Part shown: positions 16,853-26,072 of the stretch, piece by piece
Position numbering within the stretch: the stretch's first letter is position 1
Layout of the letters: every line of letters begins with the position of its first letter
Assembly: GCF_001500125.1 (NCBI RefSeq)
Contig: NZ_LQIV01000016.1
Coordinates: 1 to 64,000, forward strand
Source of the DNA: Mycobacterium sp. IS-1742
GTDB taxonomy: Bacteria > Actinomycetota > Actinomycetes > Mycobacteriales > Mycobacteriaceae
DNA length: 64,000 bases
Direction of reading: 5' to 3'
Translations under genes and position numbers: made by a program
Notes under the pieces: model-generated
What the model was told of the DNA's origin: nothing
The model's input: the letters and a program-made list of their open reading frames with translations, nothing else
Database searches by the model: none

Positions 16853-18277
16853 GTGCCACCTGAACCGCCCGGCCCACCGACGACTCGACCGTCGCGGATC
16901 GTGGTGACCGGTGCGTCGGGCAACGTGGGAACCGGGGTCCTGCGCGCGCTCGCCAGGCAGTTGCCCGATGCCGAGGTCGTGGGGGTGTGCCGGCGACCTC
17001 CCACCCACGGTCAGCCCTACGAGCGTGTGCGGTGGCACGCCGTCGATCTGTCCGCGCCGAGCGCCGCCGCCGACCTGGAACTCGCCCTGCGCGGCGCAGA
17101 CGTCGTCGTCCACCTCGCGTTGGCCGTGCACCCGGTGCGCGACGAGGACTACCTGTACCGGGCCAATGTCAGGGGCACGCAGGCACTGCTGGACGCCATG
17201 ACGGCCGCCGGGGTGGGGCAGCTGGTGTACGCCTCCAGTCTCGGCATCTACGCGCCCGGCTCAGGACCGCCGGTCACGGAGGACTGGCCCACGACCGGCC
17301 AGGCCACGTCGGTCTACAGCAGGCACAAGGTGATGGTGGAGCGGATCCTGGACCGGTTCGAGCTCGACCACCCCGAGGCCACGGTCTCCCGGTTCCGTCC
17401 GACCGTCGTGGTGCAGCGCGAAGCCGCATGGCTGATCAAATCGCTGTACCTCGGTCCGCTGGTGCCGACATCGGTCCTCGGGCTGCTGCGACGTCGTGAG
17501 CTGCCCGTCCTTCCCGTTCCCGGGCGGCTGGAACTGCAGTTCGTCCACGCCGACGACGTCGGCGATGCGGTGGTCCGGCTGATCACGCAGCAGGTTCGCG
17601 GATCGTTCAACATCGCGGCCGATGTGCTCGACACCGCTGCGCTCGCCGCCCTCGTCGGCGCGCGTCCGGTCACCGTTCCCCCACAGGCGGTGCGGACCCT
17701 CATCGCCGCGTTGAGTGCCGTACGCGTCGTGGCCCTGACACCCGGGTGGTACGACGTGGCGTTCAAGACCCCGCTGATGGACACGTCGAAGGCCCGCCGA
17801 ACGCTGGGCTGGACACCGGCGTGGTCCTCGACGGACAGCGCGCGGGAGCTGATTGAAGGTCTGGCGGACGGGGCCGTGGGCACCAGCGAGGCCATGGGGT
17901 GGGAGCTGCGGCCCCGCAGGGACGTCCGCGGCGCGATCGATCGTGCGCACGATGTGACCCTCGGCGTGTGGGGTGCGCTGGCTGTGCTGCGCGCGGTCGG
18001 CGGGCGCCGAGCCCGCGCCGTGGATGCGGCGGTGGTGGCGTCGAACCTGGCCAGCGGGACACCGATGGCACTGGACCGGGTCTTCGAGCGGCGCACCGAT
18101 CCGGTCGCGCTGCTCGCACCGGTTGCCGTTGTCGCCGCGCTGGGCGCGACGGTGCGCGGTGGGTGGCCGGCCGTCGCCGCCACCGGCGTCCTGCAGGTGC
18201 TCCGCGTGTCCGAACGCAGGCGACGCGCGACGAAACTCGTGAGCGACGCCGAGTTTTCGGCCGCGTCCCCGGGGTAA
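16853..18277 (+). CDS. NAD-dependent epimerase/dehydratase-like (extended SDR) protein
   Basis: The product has 474 residues from GTG 16853. The Rossmann motif VTGASGNVG at about residues 18-26 binds the dinucleotide. YASSLGIYAPG and the YSRHK (Tyr-x-x-x-Lys) at about 151-155 form the active site. Residues 1-330 are an extended SDR. The last 140 residues are Ala/Val/Arg-rich with a hydrophobic stretch (VALLAPVAVVAALGA) and are not part of a normal epimerase. The SDR gene follows after 10 bp, so they form an operon. The substrate is unknown; nucleotide sugar or sterol-like compounds are options. Confidence 0.75.
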   Translation: MPPEPPGPPTTRPSRIVVTGASGNVGTGVLRALARQLPDAEVVGVCRRPPTHGQPYERVRWHAVDLSAPSAAADLELALRGADVVVHLALAVHPVRDEDYLYRANVRGTQALLDAMTAAGVGQLVYASSLGIYAPGSGPPVTEDWPTTGQATSVYSRHKVMVERILDRFELDHPEATVSRFRPTVVVQREAAWLIKSLYLGPLVPTSVLGLLRRRELPVLPVPGRLELQFVHADDVGDAVVRLITQQVRGSFNIAADVLDTAALAALVGARPVTVPPQAVRTLIAALSAVRVVALTPGWYDVAFKTPLMDTSKARRTLGWTPAWSSTDSARELIEGLADGAVGTSEAMGWELRPRRDVRGAIDRAHDVTLGVWGALAVLRAVGGRRARAVDAAVVASNLASGTPMALDRVFERRTDPVALLAPVAVVAALGATVRGGWPAVAATGVLQVLRVSERRRRATKLVSDAEFSAASPG

Positions 18278-18287
18278 AGCCCCCCCG

Positions 18288-19148
18288 ATGGATGAATCCA
18301 CCGCAGCGTCCGACGTGGTCGTGGTGACGGGCGCCTCCAGCGGGATCGGCGAGGAGACCGCCCTGCGCTATGCGGGGCGTGGCGCACGACTGGTGCTGGC
18401 CGCACGCAACGAGGAGGCGTTGCAGCGGGTCGCGGACGAGTGCCGCGCGGCGGGCGCCGAGGCGGTGCTGGCCCGGGCCACCGACATCGGCGTCTGCGGG
18501 GAGGTCGAGGCGCTGTTCGACACCGCCGCCGACCGCTTCGGCCGGATCGACATCGTGGTGCAGTCGGCCGCGATCACCGCCTTCGGCCGGTTCGAGGACG
18601 TGCCCGCCGGCGTCTTCGAGAGCATCGTGCGGACGAACCTCATCGGATCGGCGAATGTGGCGCGGTGCGCTCTGAATCGCTTCCACGAGACCGGGCGCGG
18701 GCATCTGGTGCTGATCGGATCACTGCTCGGGACCACGGCCGCGCCATTCCAATCCGCGTACGTGGCAAGCAAATTCGCACTCAACGGGTTGGTGCGGACC
18801 CTGCGTCAGGAGAATCGCCACCTATCCGGGATCAAGATCCACGGCGTCTACCCGGGCCCGGTCGACACCCCGGTCTACAACACCGCGAGCAACTACTTCG
18901 GCCGCACGCCCCGGGTGCCACCCACCGCGGTCAAGCCGTCGACCGTGGTATCGGCGATCGTCCGCGCCACCGATCGCGGGCGGTCGAGCGAACGTCAGGT
19001 GGGTCTGTTCAACCGGCCCGTCATCGCGATGTACCGCCTGGTGCCGCCGGTGTACGACGTGCTGATGGGAGCGTTCCTGCGCACCTTCGGCTTCACGTCC
19101 GAAGCGACGGAAGCGCACCACGGCAACGCGTTCGCCCCGAGGGGCTGA
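18288..19148 (+). CDS. Short-chain dehydrogenase/reductase
   Basis: This 286-residue classical SDR has TGASSGIG at about 12-19, a catalytic Ser in LIGSLLG and YVASK for the Tyr-x-x-x-Lys pair, and a PGPVDTP motif after it. The C-terminus carries extra residues (RPVIAMYRLVPPVYDVLMGAFLR), hydrophobic and possibly membrane-associated. It is coupled to the upstream epimerase gene. The substrate cannot be deduced. Confidence 0.82.
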   Translation: MDESTAASDVVVVTGASSGIGEETALRYAGRGARLVLAARNEEALQRVADECRAAGAEAVLARATDIGVCGEVEALFDTAADRFGRIDIVVQSAAITAFGRFEDVPAGVFESIVRTNLIGSANVARCALNRFHETGRGHLVLIGSLLGTTAAPFQSAYVASKFALNGLVRTLRQENRHLSGIKIHGVYPGPVDTPVYNTASNYFGRTPRVPPTAVKPSTVVSAIVRATDRGRSSERQVGLFNRPVIAMYRLVPPVYDVLMGAFLRTFGFTSEATEAHHGNAFAPRG

Positions 19149-19167
19149 AGGTTGCAGGTCATCACGC

Positions 19168-20661
19168 TCAGTTGCTGGTGCTTCCGGAATCGTTCTTGCC
19201 GTTCGACTTGCCGGCGGTGCCGGAACCGCTTTTCCCGTTCGACTCGCCGGCGCGGCGTGGACGGTCGTTCGCCACCCCGCTGCTCGGGCGCGGTCGGTCG
19301 GGAGCTTCAGCTACGGAGTTCGTGGTGGACACCGACCTCTTCACCGTGGCGGCAGGCGATGGTTCGACGACCGGATCGCGGGCGATGTTCTGCTCAGGCG
19401 CCGGCGGGATCGGCGACGAAGGCACCGGGTTCACGACGTCCGGTACCGGTAGGTCGGCCGGCGCCGATGGTCCGGTCCCCGCGGGTGTCGACAGGTCGGG
19501 AGCTGACGGCGCCACCATGGTCTGGACCGGGGCCGGCGGCGGCGTCTGGTCCGGCAGGGTCACCGACGGGGCGCCGATGCCGTAGGCGTCCTGCCCGGCC
19601 ACACCGGCAGGCGGTGTGCCCGGTTCGCGCATGTGGAGGACGTCCTGGACTCCGTATGTCAGTCCGGCAGGGATTGCATGCAGGAGACTGGTGCCGAAGG
19701 TGAGCGGGTCCGGGAAGTAGTGGAAGTCGGCCGGCGTGGGCGCACCGGGATTGACGGTGCGGTCGTACCCGGCCTCTACCAGCACGCGCAGGATGGGATC
19801 CAGAATGTCGACCGCGATGGGGCCGACCACCGGTATCCAGGTCAGCGGCGTCAGAAGCGGCAGAGGGTACGTCGGGATCAGGTAGTACGCGGTGTCGCCG
19901 TACGTGCCCTGGAACACCGCTTGGCTCATGTCGACGGAACCGTAGTCGGGGTGCACGAAGATCTGACCCGCGAATGCGTTGGCGACAGCGAGGATGTTCA
20001 GAGGATTGGTCGGGAAATCGGCGAACAGGTCGTACTGACGTGCGATGTCGTACGTCGTGATCTCGCCCGGGGCCGCGCCCGCCGTGGTCGTCGGGGTGGG
20101 GCCGGTGAACGAGACGTCGAGGATCGGCAAGTAGGCCCCGTCGAAGCGCGACATCAATCCACCGTTGGGGCGACTGCCGTTGCCGAGGAGCACGAAGGTG
20201 ACGTCGGGCGCACCTGCTGGATTGCTCGTCCAGTACTCGTTGAACTCGCGCTTGTAGATCGTCGCGACCTGGGCGCCCTGGGAGTAGCCGAAGAAGACGC
20301 TTCCGTCCTCGACCTCGCCAGGTACCGGCAGTGCTTCCACGCCCTGTCTCACCGCGTCGTCGTACTTGGGGTCGGCGAAGTAACCGTCGGAGAACGGCCA
20401 GAAGCCGGCCGGGTAGTCGACCACGACGATGGCGTCGGGCGGATTGGCGACGGTCCCGTTGACATACGGCATCGCCAGTTCCTCGGGCGTGGGGTTCCCG
20501 TGGCAGAACGGCAGGCAGAAGGGAACCCCGTAGTCGGTTCCCCGGATGATGTAGGTCGACGCTGCGAGCGTGAAGACCAGGCCGATCGTCGAGACGAGCG
20601 CCAACAGGACGGTGCCGAGGGCGACGAGTAGAGCGACGCCGGCGCGAAGAAGAACTCGCAT
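19168..20661 (-). CDS. PE-PPE-domain hydrolase with N-terminal membrane anchor and low-complexity tail
   Basis: The product has 497 residues. An N-terminal hydrophobic helix (residues 7-37) is either an uncleaved signal-anchor or a signal peptide. The hydrolase domain has FFGYSQGAQVATIYKRE with Ser127, VTFVLLGNGSRPNGG, and ARQYDLFADFPTNPLN, all typical of PE-PPE hydrolases. Residues about 370-497 are a Pro/Ser/Gly-rich tail ending in SGSGTAGKSNGKNDSG. No PE or PPE domain is present. The gene is convergent with the SDR gene and divergent from a damaged LLM oxidoreductase gene. Confidence 0.8.
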   Translation of the reverse strand: MRVLLRAGVALLVALGTVLLALVSTIGLVFTLAASTYIIRGTDYGVPFCLPFCHGNPTPEELAMPYVNGTVANPPDAIVVVDYPAGFWPFSDGYFADPKYDDAVRQGVEALPVPGEVEDGSVFFGYSQGAQVATIYKREFNEYWTSNPAGAPDVTFVLLGNGSRPNGGLMSRFDGAYLPILDVSFTGPTPTTTAGAAPGEITTYDIARQYDLFADFPTNPLNILAVANAFAGQIFVHPDYGSVDMSQAVFQGTYGDTAYYLIPTYPLPLLTPLTWIPVVGPIAVDILDPILRVLVEAGYDRTVNPGAPTPADFHYFPDPLTFGTSLLHAIPAGLTYGVQDVLHMREPGTPPAGVAGQDAYGIGAPSVTLPDQTPPPAPVQTMVAPSAPDLSTPAGTGPSAPADLPVPDVVNPVPSSPIPPAPEQNIARDPVVEPSPAATVKRSVSTTNSVAEAPDRPRPSSGVANDRPRRAGESNGKSGSGTAGKSNGKNDSGSTSN

Positions 20662-20938
20662 GTGAAATCAATCCCCAGAGCAGTACCCGAGTGAGTGCCC
20701 GCCTCCCGCGAGCAACCACACCACTGCGCAGCACAATACCCAAACGTCGATCAATATCACTAGAGCTGATTCACAGCAAATCGACAACCGGGAGGATGTG
20801 CTGGTCAGGCGCCCCGCTCGATTGACTCCGTGATCTCAACGGTGCCGAGTGTCACGGCGCCGGTCACCGGATCTACCGCGGTGCCCGCTGAGTGGAACAC
20901 CGGTGACTCTCAACGCGACACGTCGATCGAATAGCCGC

Positions 20939-21873
20939 GTGACTGCAACCCGCGAATCGACCGAGGCTCCTCGCCTGCGCATCTCCATGGGTCTTCCGAC
21001 CCTGTTTCCTCACGGGCGGGAGACCGAGCTCGCGTGGTACCGCAAGATCGACGAAGGGCCGTGGGCGGCCTGGTCACCTATGAGCGGCTCGTCTATCCGG
21101 ACAGCTGGTCGGTGGTCCCGCAACTCGCCGCCGCGGCTGCGCTGACCGAGCGCGTGCGGCTGTGGACCGACGTGGTCGCGCTCCCGATGCGCAACCCCGT
21201 CCTGTTCGCCAAGGACCTGGCGACCATCGACGTCCTGTCCGGTGGGCGCCTGACGCTCGGTGTCGGGATCGGCGCGTGGGACGAGGACTACCTGGCGGTC
21301 GGCAGCCCGCTGGAACGGAAACGTCAACGCATGGACGAGGCGGTCGGGGTGATGCGCGGCGTGTGGGCCCAGGAGCCGCCCGTCGAGGGACACCTCCCGG
21401 TCGGGCCCGCACCGGTGCAGCCCGGAGGCGTCCCGCTCGTCGCCGGCGTGGTCGGTCCGAAGGCCCTCGCCCGGGCCGCGAAGTGGGCGGCCGGGGTGAG
21501 CGATCCGGCGCATTCTCTGCACTTCGACCCGCAGGGGTTGGCCGCGCAGCGGGAGCGGGTCATCCAGGCGTGGCGGGCGGCGGGTCGGGCGGAGCGGCCG
21601 CACTTCTCGGCGCCGGTCTGGTTCGCGCTCGGACCCGACCCGCAGACCCAACTTCGGGAGCATGTGAAGGACTTCTGGGACCAGGAGGTCGACGCTCTGG
21701 GAACCGAGTCCTACGTGACGGCTCCGGACGCAGGGACGCTGAACTGCGGAGCATCCGGCCTCCTCGCCGCGGTGAACGGCGCGCGCGAGGCCGGTCTCGA
21801 CGAGCTGCGGCTCATTCCGTCGACCGCCGATCCCGACGAGATCGATCGGGCACGTGAGGTGCTCGGCATCTGA
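20939..21873 (+). pseudogene. LLM-class (F420-dependent type) oxidoreductase with a frameshift
   Basis: The N-terminal part (GLPTLFPHGRETELAWYRKI followed by DEGPWAA) lies in the frame of 20939/20987, and the rest (LVTYERLVYPDSWSVV... to 21873) lies in the next frame. The two parts join in proper family order at GCGGCC/TGGTC near 21069-21072, where one extra base would restore a single protein of about 310 residues. Either GTG 20939 or ATG 20987 could be the start. Family motifs after the break are intact (LATIDVLSGGRLTLGVGIG). It may be a recent pseudogene or a sequencing error. An internal start could also yield an N-terminally truncated protein from 21034. Confidence 0.7.
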
Positions 21874-22161
21874 CCCGGCTGGCAGTTACGGTTTTACGTT
21901 CGAGACAATTTTCGCCAGCAGAGGTGACCGCCTCACCGTGAGTTTGGGTTGTTGACCAGCGACGCGGCGGAAAGCAGCACCTGAGCAGTGTCGAAAGTTA
22001 CTTGCGAACGCAAATGGTGGTGGGCTTGTCACCACCGTTGGGTTTGCTGTAACCGCAACGCTGCTATGTTTCGTTGGCAAGTGACGTCCCGGGGCCAAGC
22101 GCTCCCTTCAATTTCATACGACTGCGCGCGGCGGTGGTCGCGACGCGAGGAAGCGAGCGCC

Positions 22162-25110
22162 ATGACCATCAGCGGCATTCCGAGCGTCCTGGCGGCGGTG
22201 GCCCCGGCCCGTCCGCACACGACGGTGCTCGCCCAGCACATCGGCCGCGTCGGCGCGCTGGCGGTGGCGCTGGGAATCGGCGTGGCCGTGGTCGCGTCGC
22301 CGGGCGTGGCCTTCGCACAACCCGGTACGGAGAACTCGTCGTCGGTGGGCGACAACGACACCGCTGAGGCGTCGCCGGATGACCGGGACGGCAACGACAT
22401 TCAGTCGGCTGAGGGTGCGGACCCGGATGTGGATCCGGACGAGAACGACGAGGACGAAAACGACGAGGACGACGAGGAACCGGTGGCCCTTCCGGGCGAC
22501 GACGGCGAGCCGGTGGACCCCGCGGACGATGACGACGACGCCGAACTGGAACCGCCCGGCGATGACGACGACGGCACCGTGGTAGACGACGGAACGACCA
22601 CGCCCCCTCCGCCGGTGGTCGTCCCGGATCCTCCCGTCACAGTGACGCCCCCGCCTTCGGACCACCCGCCGATCGGCGATTCCCCAGACGATCCGATCGA
22701 TCGCGGCGGCGCGGTCACCAAGAGGGCCGATGACGTTCCCTCGCCCAGCGACACAACAACTCTCATCGTGTCGAACGACGAGCCCCCCGTCTCGGCAGAG
22801 GTCGCCGACACCCTGACGTTGTCGACCGACGCCGATCCCGCGGCATTCCGCACCACCGCGAATGACCTCGGCGAGCAACCGCCGACCGCGGCGCCCGTGT
22901 CACCGACCCACAACCTGATCGCGCTTCCGGTCCGCATCGCCCACACAGTCGTGGGAGCGTTGCTCGCGCCGTTCCTGGCCCCCGCCGGGCCTGCGCCCGC
23001 CAACCCCCCGTTGTTGTGGGCGGTACTCGGTTGGGTGCACCGCGAACTGGAGCGAACGTTCTTCAACCGCTCTCCGGTGCTCGGGCAACCGGGCGCCACG
23101 CAGCAGGACGGCGTCGTCGTCACCGGAACCATCACCGCCACCGACGCCGATGGCGACAAGATCGCCTACTCCGTCGCGCCGACGACAGCACAGGGCGGAA
23201 CGGTCGTCATCGACCAGCAGGGCCGCTTCACATACGTTGCGCCACAGACCTGGAACGGTGTCAGCCCGCTCACCGACACCTTCACCGTCAAGGCCACCGA
23301 CCGCGGTTTCCACGTCCACGGACTGCGGGGTCTGTTCTTCGGTGGTGGGCACACGTCGACCCGCGACGTCACGGTCACCCTCGCCCCCCGGGCAACGGGC
23401 GTCACCGACACCTGGACGATCACCGCGCCGGACGCGACCAGTCGCACCGCGGTCGGACCCGACGGGACCATCGCGATCGCCAGCCGCACCGGCACCGGCA
23501 CGGTGAACGATCCGTACCGGGTGACCGTCAAGGTACTGCGGCCGGGTCAGGACGTTCCGGTCGAATCCAGCGCCGCCGGTGACTTCACCTTTCAACCCTC
23601 AATCGCCGTGCTGACGGATGGGACGGTCGCCTACTCCACCGTCGTGCGCTCTGCCGACGGCGGGGTCCCGAGCACCACCACGACCGTGATGCGGCCGGGC
23701 GAAGACGCGGTAGCCCTCACCGCGCCGGGTGAACCGCTCGGCGGCGTGTACTCCGCGGGCGGCACGGGCTATCAGATGACGCGCATCGCGACCGCGGGCG
23801 CACCCACCCACGTCCGGGTGACCGTGGTGAGCGCCGATCAGCCGCTGCAGACCTACGTTCACACCGGCGACCTCACCACCCAGCCGCAGATCGCCGTCGA
23901 CGGCACCGTCCACTACACGCTCGTCGAGCCCGGCGTGGCGGGCGCGCCGTCGAGTACCCATCTGGTGCTGATGCGTCCGAGCGGCATCGTCACCCGCGAC
24001 GGGGTGGGTCTGGGAGGTACGGCCATCGGCGACGACGGGACCGTCGCCTTCGTCGAGTGGACCGGCACGGGCACCGACGAGGACCCGTTCGTCACCTTCC
24101 TGAACGTCCTGCGCCCGGGGGAGCAGGCGTCCCGGACGCCGGTCGCAGGGGCGCCCGGATCCGCGGTCGTCGGTCCGAACGGGACCGTCGCCTATGTCGC
24201 GACCACCGGTGCAGGCACCGCGCTCGATCCTGCGACCACCACGGTGACGGTGTTGCGGCCCGGACAGGATGCCATCGAATCGCATTCGACGGGAACGCTC
24301 TTCGCTGTCGACGCGGCGGCCGACGGCACGGTGGTTTACAGCACGGTCGTGCTCGACGACGGCTCGGGCGGCATCTTCGGCCCGGGCTCGAGTACCACCA
24401 CCGTGCTGCGACCCGGGCAACCGGAGATCTCGCACACCGCGCCGACGACCAACCGCATCTACCCGCTGGTGAACGCAACGGGGACCGTCCTGGTGACCGA
24501 TGTGCTCGGCACCGGTGCACCCCACGACCCGGTGTCCACCACGCTGACCATCTACCGCCCTGGTGAAACGCCCGTCGTGGTCGTAATTCCCGGTCCGCCC
24601 GTGGGCAAGGGCCTCGGCGCCGACGGCACCGTGACCTACGCGGCGTCCACCGATTCGGGATCGACGTTCACGGTGCTCCGTCCCGGCCAATCCGCGGAAA
24701 CCTTCACCGCCCCGGGTGGTCCGTGGGCCAACCCATTGATCACCGCTGACGGCACCGTCGTCCACACGTCGCGGGAGAGTTCCACGATGGCGTACTTCAC
24801 GATCATGCGCGCCGGTGAACCCGCCGTCACCGTCGACACGCCCGGTCTGGTCGCCAACGGGCCGGTGATCGGACCCGACGGCACGCTCTACCAGGTGACC
24901 GACGATCGGGTGCTGGGGCGCACGAACCTGACGATCGTGACCACTTCCGGGGAGGTGAGCAGATTCGACTTCGCGGGCAGCAACCCACGTCTGGCGATCG
25001 ACCCGGCCGGCGGCAAGGTCGTTCTCGTGACGTCGACCCGTACCGGCGGGATCGAGACACTCACCGGCCACGAGATCACGGTCGTGACGGGCGGCGCTTC
25101 GTCGGTGTAG
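22162..25110 (+). CDS. Large secreted repeat protein: acidic region, cadherin/VCBS-like domain, propeller-like repeats
   Basis: The product has 982 residues from ATG 22162. The signal peptide has the core HIGRVGALAVALGIG and cleavage after AFA at residue 52. Residues about 60-150 are Asp/Glu-rich, followed by a Pro-rich linker. At about 300-415 a VCBS/cadherin-like module reads VTGTITATDADGDKIAYSV and ends with VTVTLAP. From about 420 to the end, roughly nine or ten units of 50-60 residues carry a ...(V/I)(L/M)RPG(Q/E)... strand and a DGTV-type strand, the look of a beta-propeller. The acidic region could bind Ca2+ (inference). The product is presumably at or outside the cell envelope. The 288 bp upstream hold no gene, only a 7-bp hairpin GGTGGTG/CACCACC at 22016-22036. 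Confidence 0.7.
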   Translation: MTISGIPSVLAAVAPARPHTTVLAQHIGRVGALAVALGIGVAVVASPGVAFAQPGTENSSSVGDNDTAEASPDDRDGNDIQSAEGADPDVDPDENDEDENDEDDEEPVALPGDDGEPVDPADDDDDAELEPPGDDDDGTVVDDGTTTPPPPVVVPDPPVTVTPPPSDHPPIGDSPDDPIDRGGAVTKRADDVPSPSDTTTLIVSNDEPPVSAEVADTLTLSTDADPAAFRTTANDLGEQPPTAAPVSPTHNLIALPVRIAHTVVGALLAPFLAPAGPAPANPPLLWAVLGWVHRELERTFFNRSPVLGQPGATQQDGVVVTGTITATDADGDKIAYSVAPTTAQGGTVVIDQQGRFTYVAPQTWNGVSPLTDTFTVKATDRGFHVHGLRGLFFGGGHTSTRDVTVTLAPRATGVTDTWTITAPDATSRTAVGPDGTIAIASRTGTGTVNDPYRVTVKVLRPGQDVPVESSAAGDFTFQPSIAVLTDGTVAYSTVVRSADGGVPSTTTTVMRPGEDAVALTAPGEPLGGVYSAGGTGYQMTRIATAGAPTHVRVTVVSADQPLQTYVHTGDLTTQPQIAVDGTVHYTLVEPGVAGAPSSTHLVLMRPSGIVTRDGVGLGGTAIGDDGTVAFVEWTGTGTDEDPFVTFLNVLRPGEQASRTPVAGAPGSAVVGPNGTVAYVATTGAGTALDPATTTVTVLRPGQDAIESHSTGTLFAVDAAADGTVVYSTVVLDDGSGGIFGPGSSTTTVLRPGQPEISHTAPTTNRIYPLVNATGTVLVTDVLGTGAPHDPVSTTLTIYRPGETPVVVVIPGPPVGKGLGADGTVTYAASTDSGSTFTVLRPGQSAETFTAPGGPWANPLITADGTVVHTSRESSTMAYFTIMRAGEPAVTVDTPGLVANGPVIGPDGTLYQVTDDRVLGRTNLTIVTTSGEVSRFDFAGSNPRLAIDPAGGKVVLVTSTRTGGIETLTGHEITVVTGGASSV

Positions 25111-25121
25111 CGGCTCAGGCG

Positions 25122-25195
25122 TGGAGCCGATGACGGGAATCGAACCCGCGTATTCAGCTTGGGAAGCTGATGTTCTGCCATTGAACTACATCGGC
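25122..25195 (-). tRNA. tRNA-Gly (anticodon CCC)
   Basis: On the minus strand the 7-bp acceptor stem GCCGATG/CATCGGC, the anticodon loop TTCCCAA inside TCAGC/GCTGA, the T-arm GCGGGTTCGATTCCCGT, discriminator U and an encoded CCA are all present. The anticodon CCC reads GGG. The gene lies between the large repeat protein and dcd. Confidence 0.95.
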
Positions 25196-25254
25196 CTGGC
25201 CAGCTGACGCTGGTGATCACGGAGATTATCACCCGGAGCCGATACTCTCGTCGG

Positions 25255-25827
25255 GTGCTGCTCTCCGATCGTGACATCCGGGCCGAGATCGACGCAGGAC
25301 GGCTGGCTCTCGATCCGTTCGACGACAGCCTGGTGCAGCCCTCCAGCATCGACGTCCGCCTCGACACGCTGTTCCGGGTCTTCAACAACACCCGCTACAC
25401 CCACATCGACCCGGCCAAGCAGCAGGACGAGCTGACCAGCCTCGTCGAACCGTCGCCCGGCGAGCCGTTCGTCCTGCACCCCGGCGAGTTCGTCCTCGGC
25501 TCGACCCTCGAAACGTGCACCCTGCCCGACGACCTGGCCGGCCGCCTGGAGGGCAAGTCGTCCCTCGGGCGGCTCGGCCTGCTCACCCACTCGACGGCCG
25601 GCTTCATCGACCCCGGCTTCAGCGGCCACATCACCCTCGAACTCTCGAACGTCGCCAACCTGCCGATCACGCTGTGGCCCGGCATGAAGATCGGCCAGCT
25701 CTGCCTGCTGCGCCTCACCAGTCCCGCCGAGCACCCCTACGGCAGCGCCAAGGTCGGCTCGAAATACCAGGGCCAACGCGGGCCGACGCCCTCGCGGTCG
25801 TACCAGAACTTCATCAAGCTGAGTTGA
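25255..25827 (+). CDS. dcd: dCTP deaminase
   Basis: The product has 190 residues from GTG 25255 ([12 protein letters not shown]), the usual length for mycobacterial Dcd. It has QPSSIDVRL, the [10 protein letters not shown] motif (Arg/Ser contacts to the nucleotide), the catalytic Glu in HITLELSN and the C-terminal [12 protein letters not shown] loop that closes over the triphosphate. It converts dCTP to dUTP; mycobacterial members are also reported to hydrolyse dUTP to dUMP. A nearby in-frame ATG at 25213 is less likely because the added residues are not family-like and overlap the space behind the tRNA. Confidence 0.95.
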   Translation: MLLSDRDIRAEIDAGRLALDPFDDSLVQPSSIDVRLDTLFRVFNNTRYTHIDPAKQQDELTSLVEPSPGEPFVLHPGEFVLGSTLETCTLPDDLAGRLEGKSSLGRLGLLTHSTAGFIDPGFSGHITLELSNVANLPITLWPGMKIGQLCLLRLTSPAEHPYGSAKVGSKYQGQRGPTPSRSYQNFIKLS

Positions 25828-26072
25828 CCCTGCGCTCAGGGCGCGAACGTGCGAGAAATCGACGCCGTGAGCGCAGAGTCAACGGCGAAAATCCTTGAAC
25901 CGACAGGCGCCTGTCGCCGTTGTTCCGAGTAGGGTTTTCCGTACGCGATCAGCTAACGCCGTTGCGTGTAACGACTCGGCAGGTCGCGCCGATGAAGGTT
26001 CTAGTTGAGGGCTCGTTCGGTTCGGGCGCGCCACGGCCATATTGACGCTATAGCAAACTTTTGGAGGGCTTG

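Noticed and set aside
21988..22161. An upstream extension of the large repeat-protein gene
   Set aside because: The extra residues are Trp/Cys/Arg-rich and do not resemble a signal peptide, whereas ATG 22162 gives a normal exported protein start.
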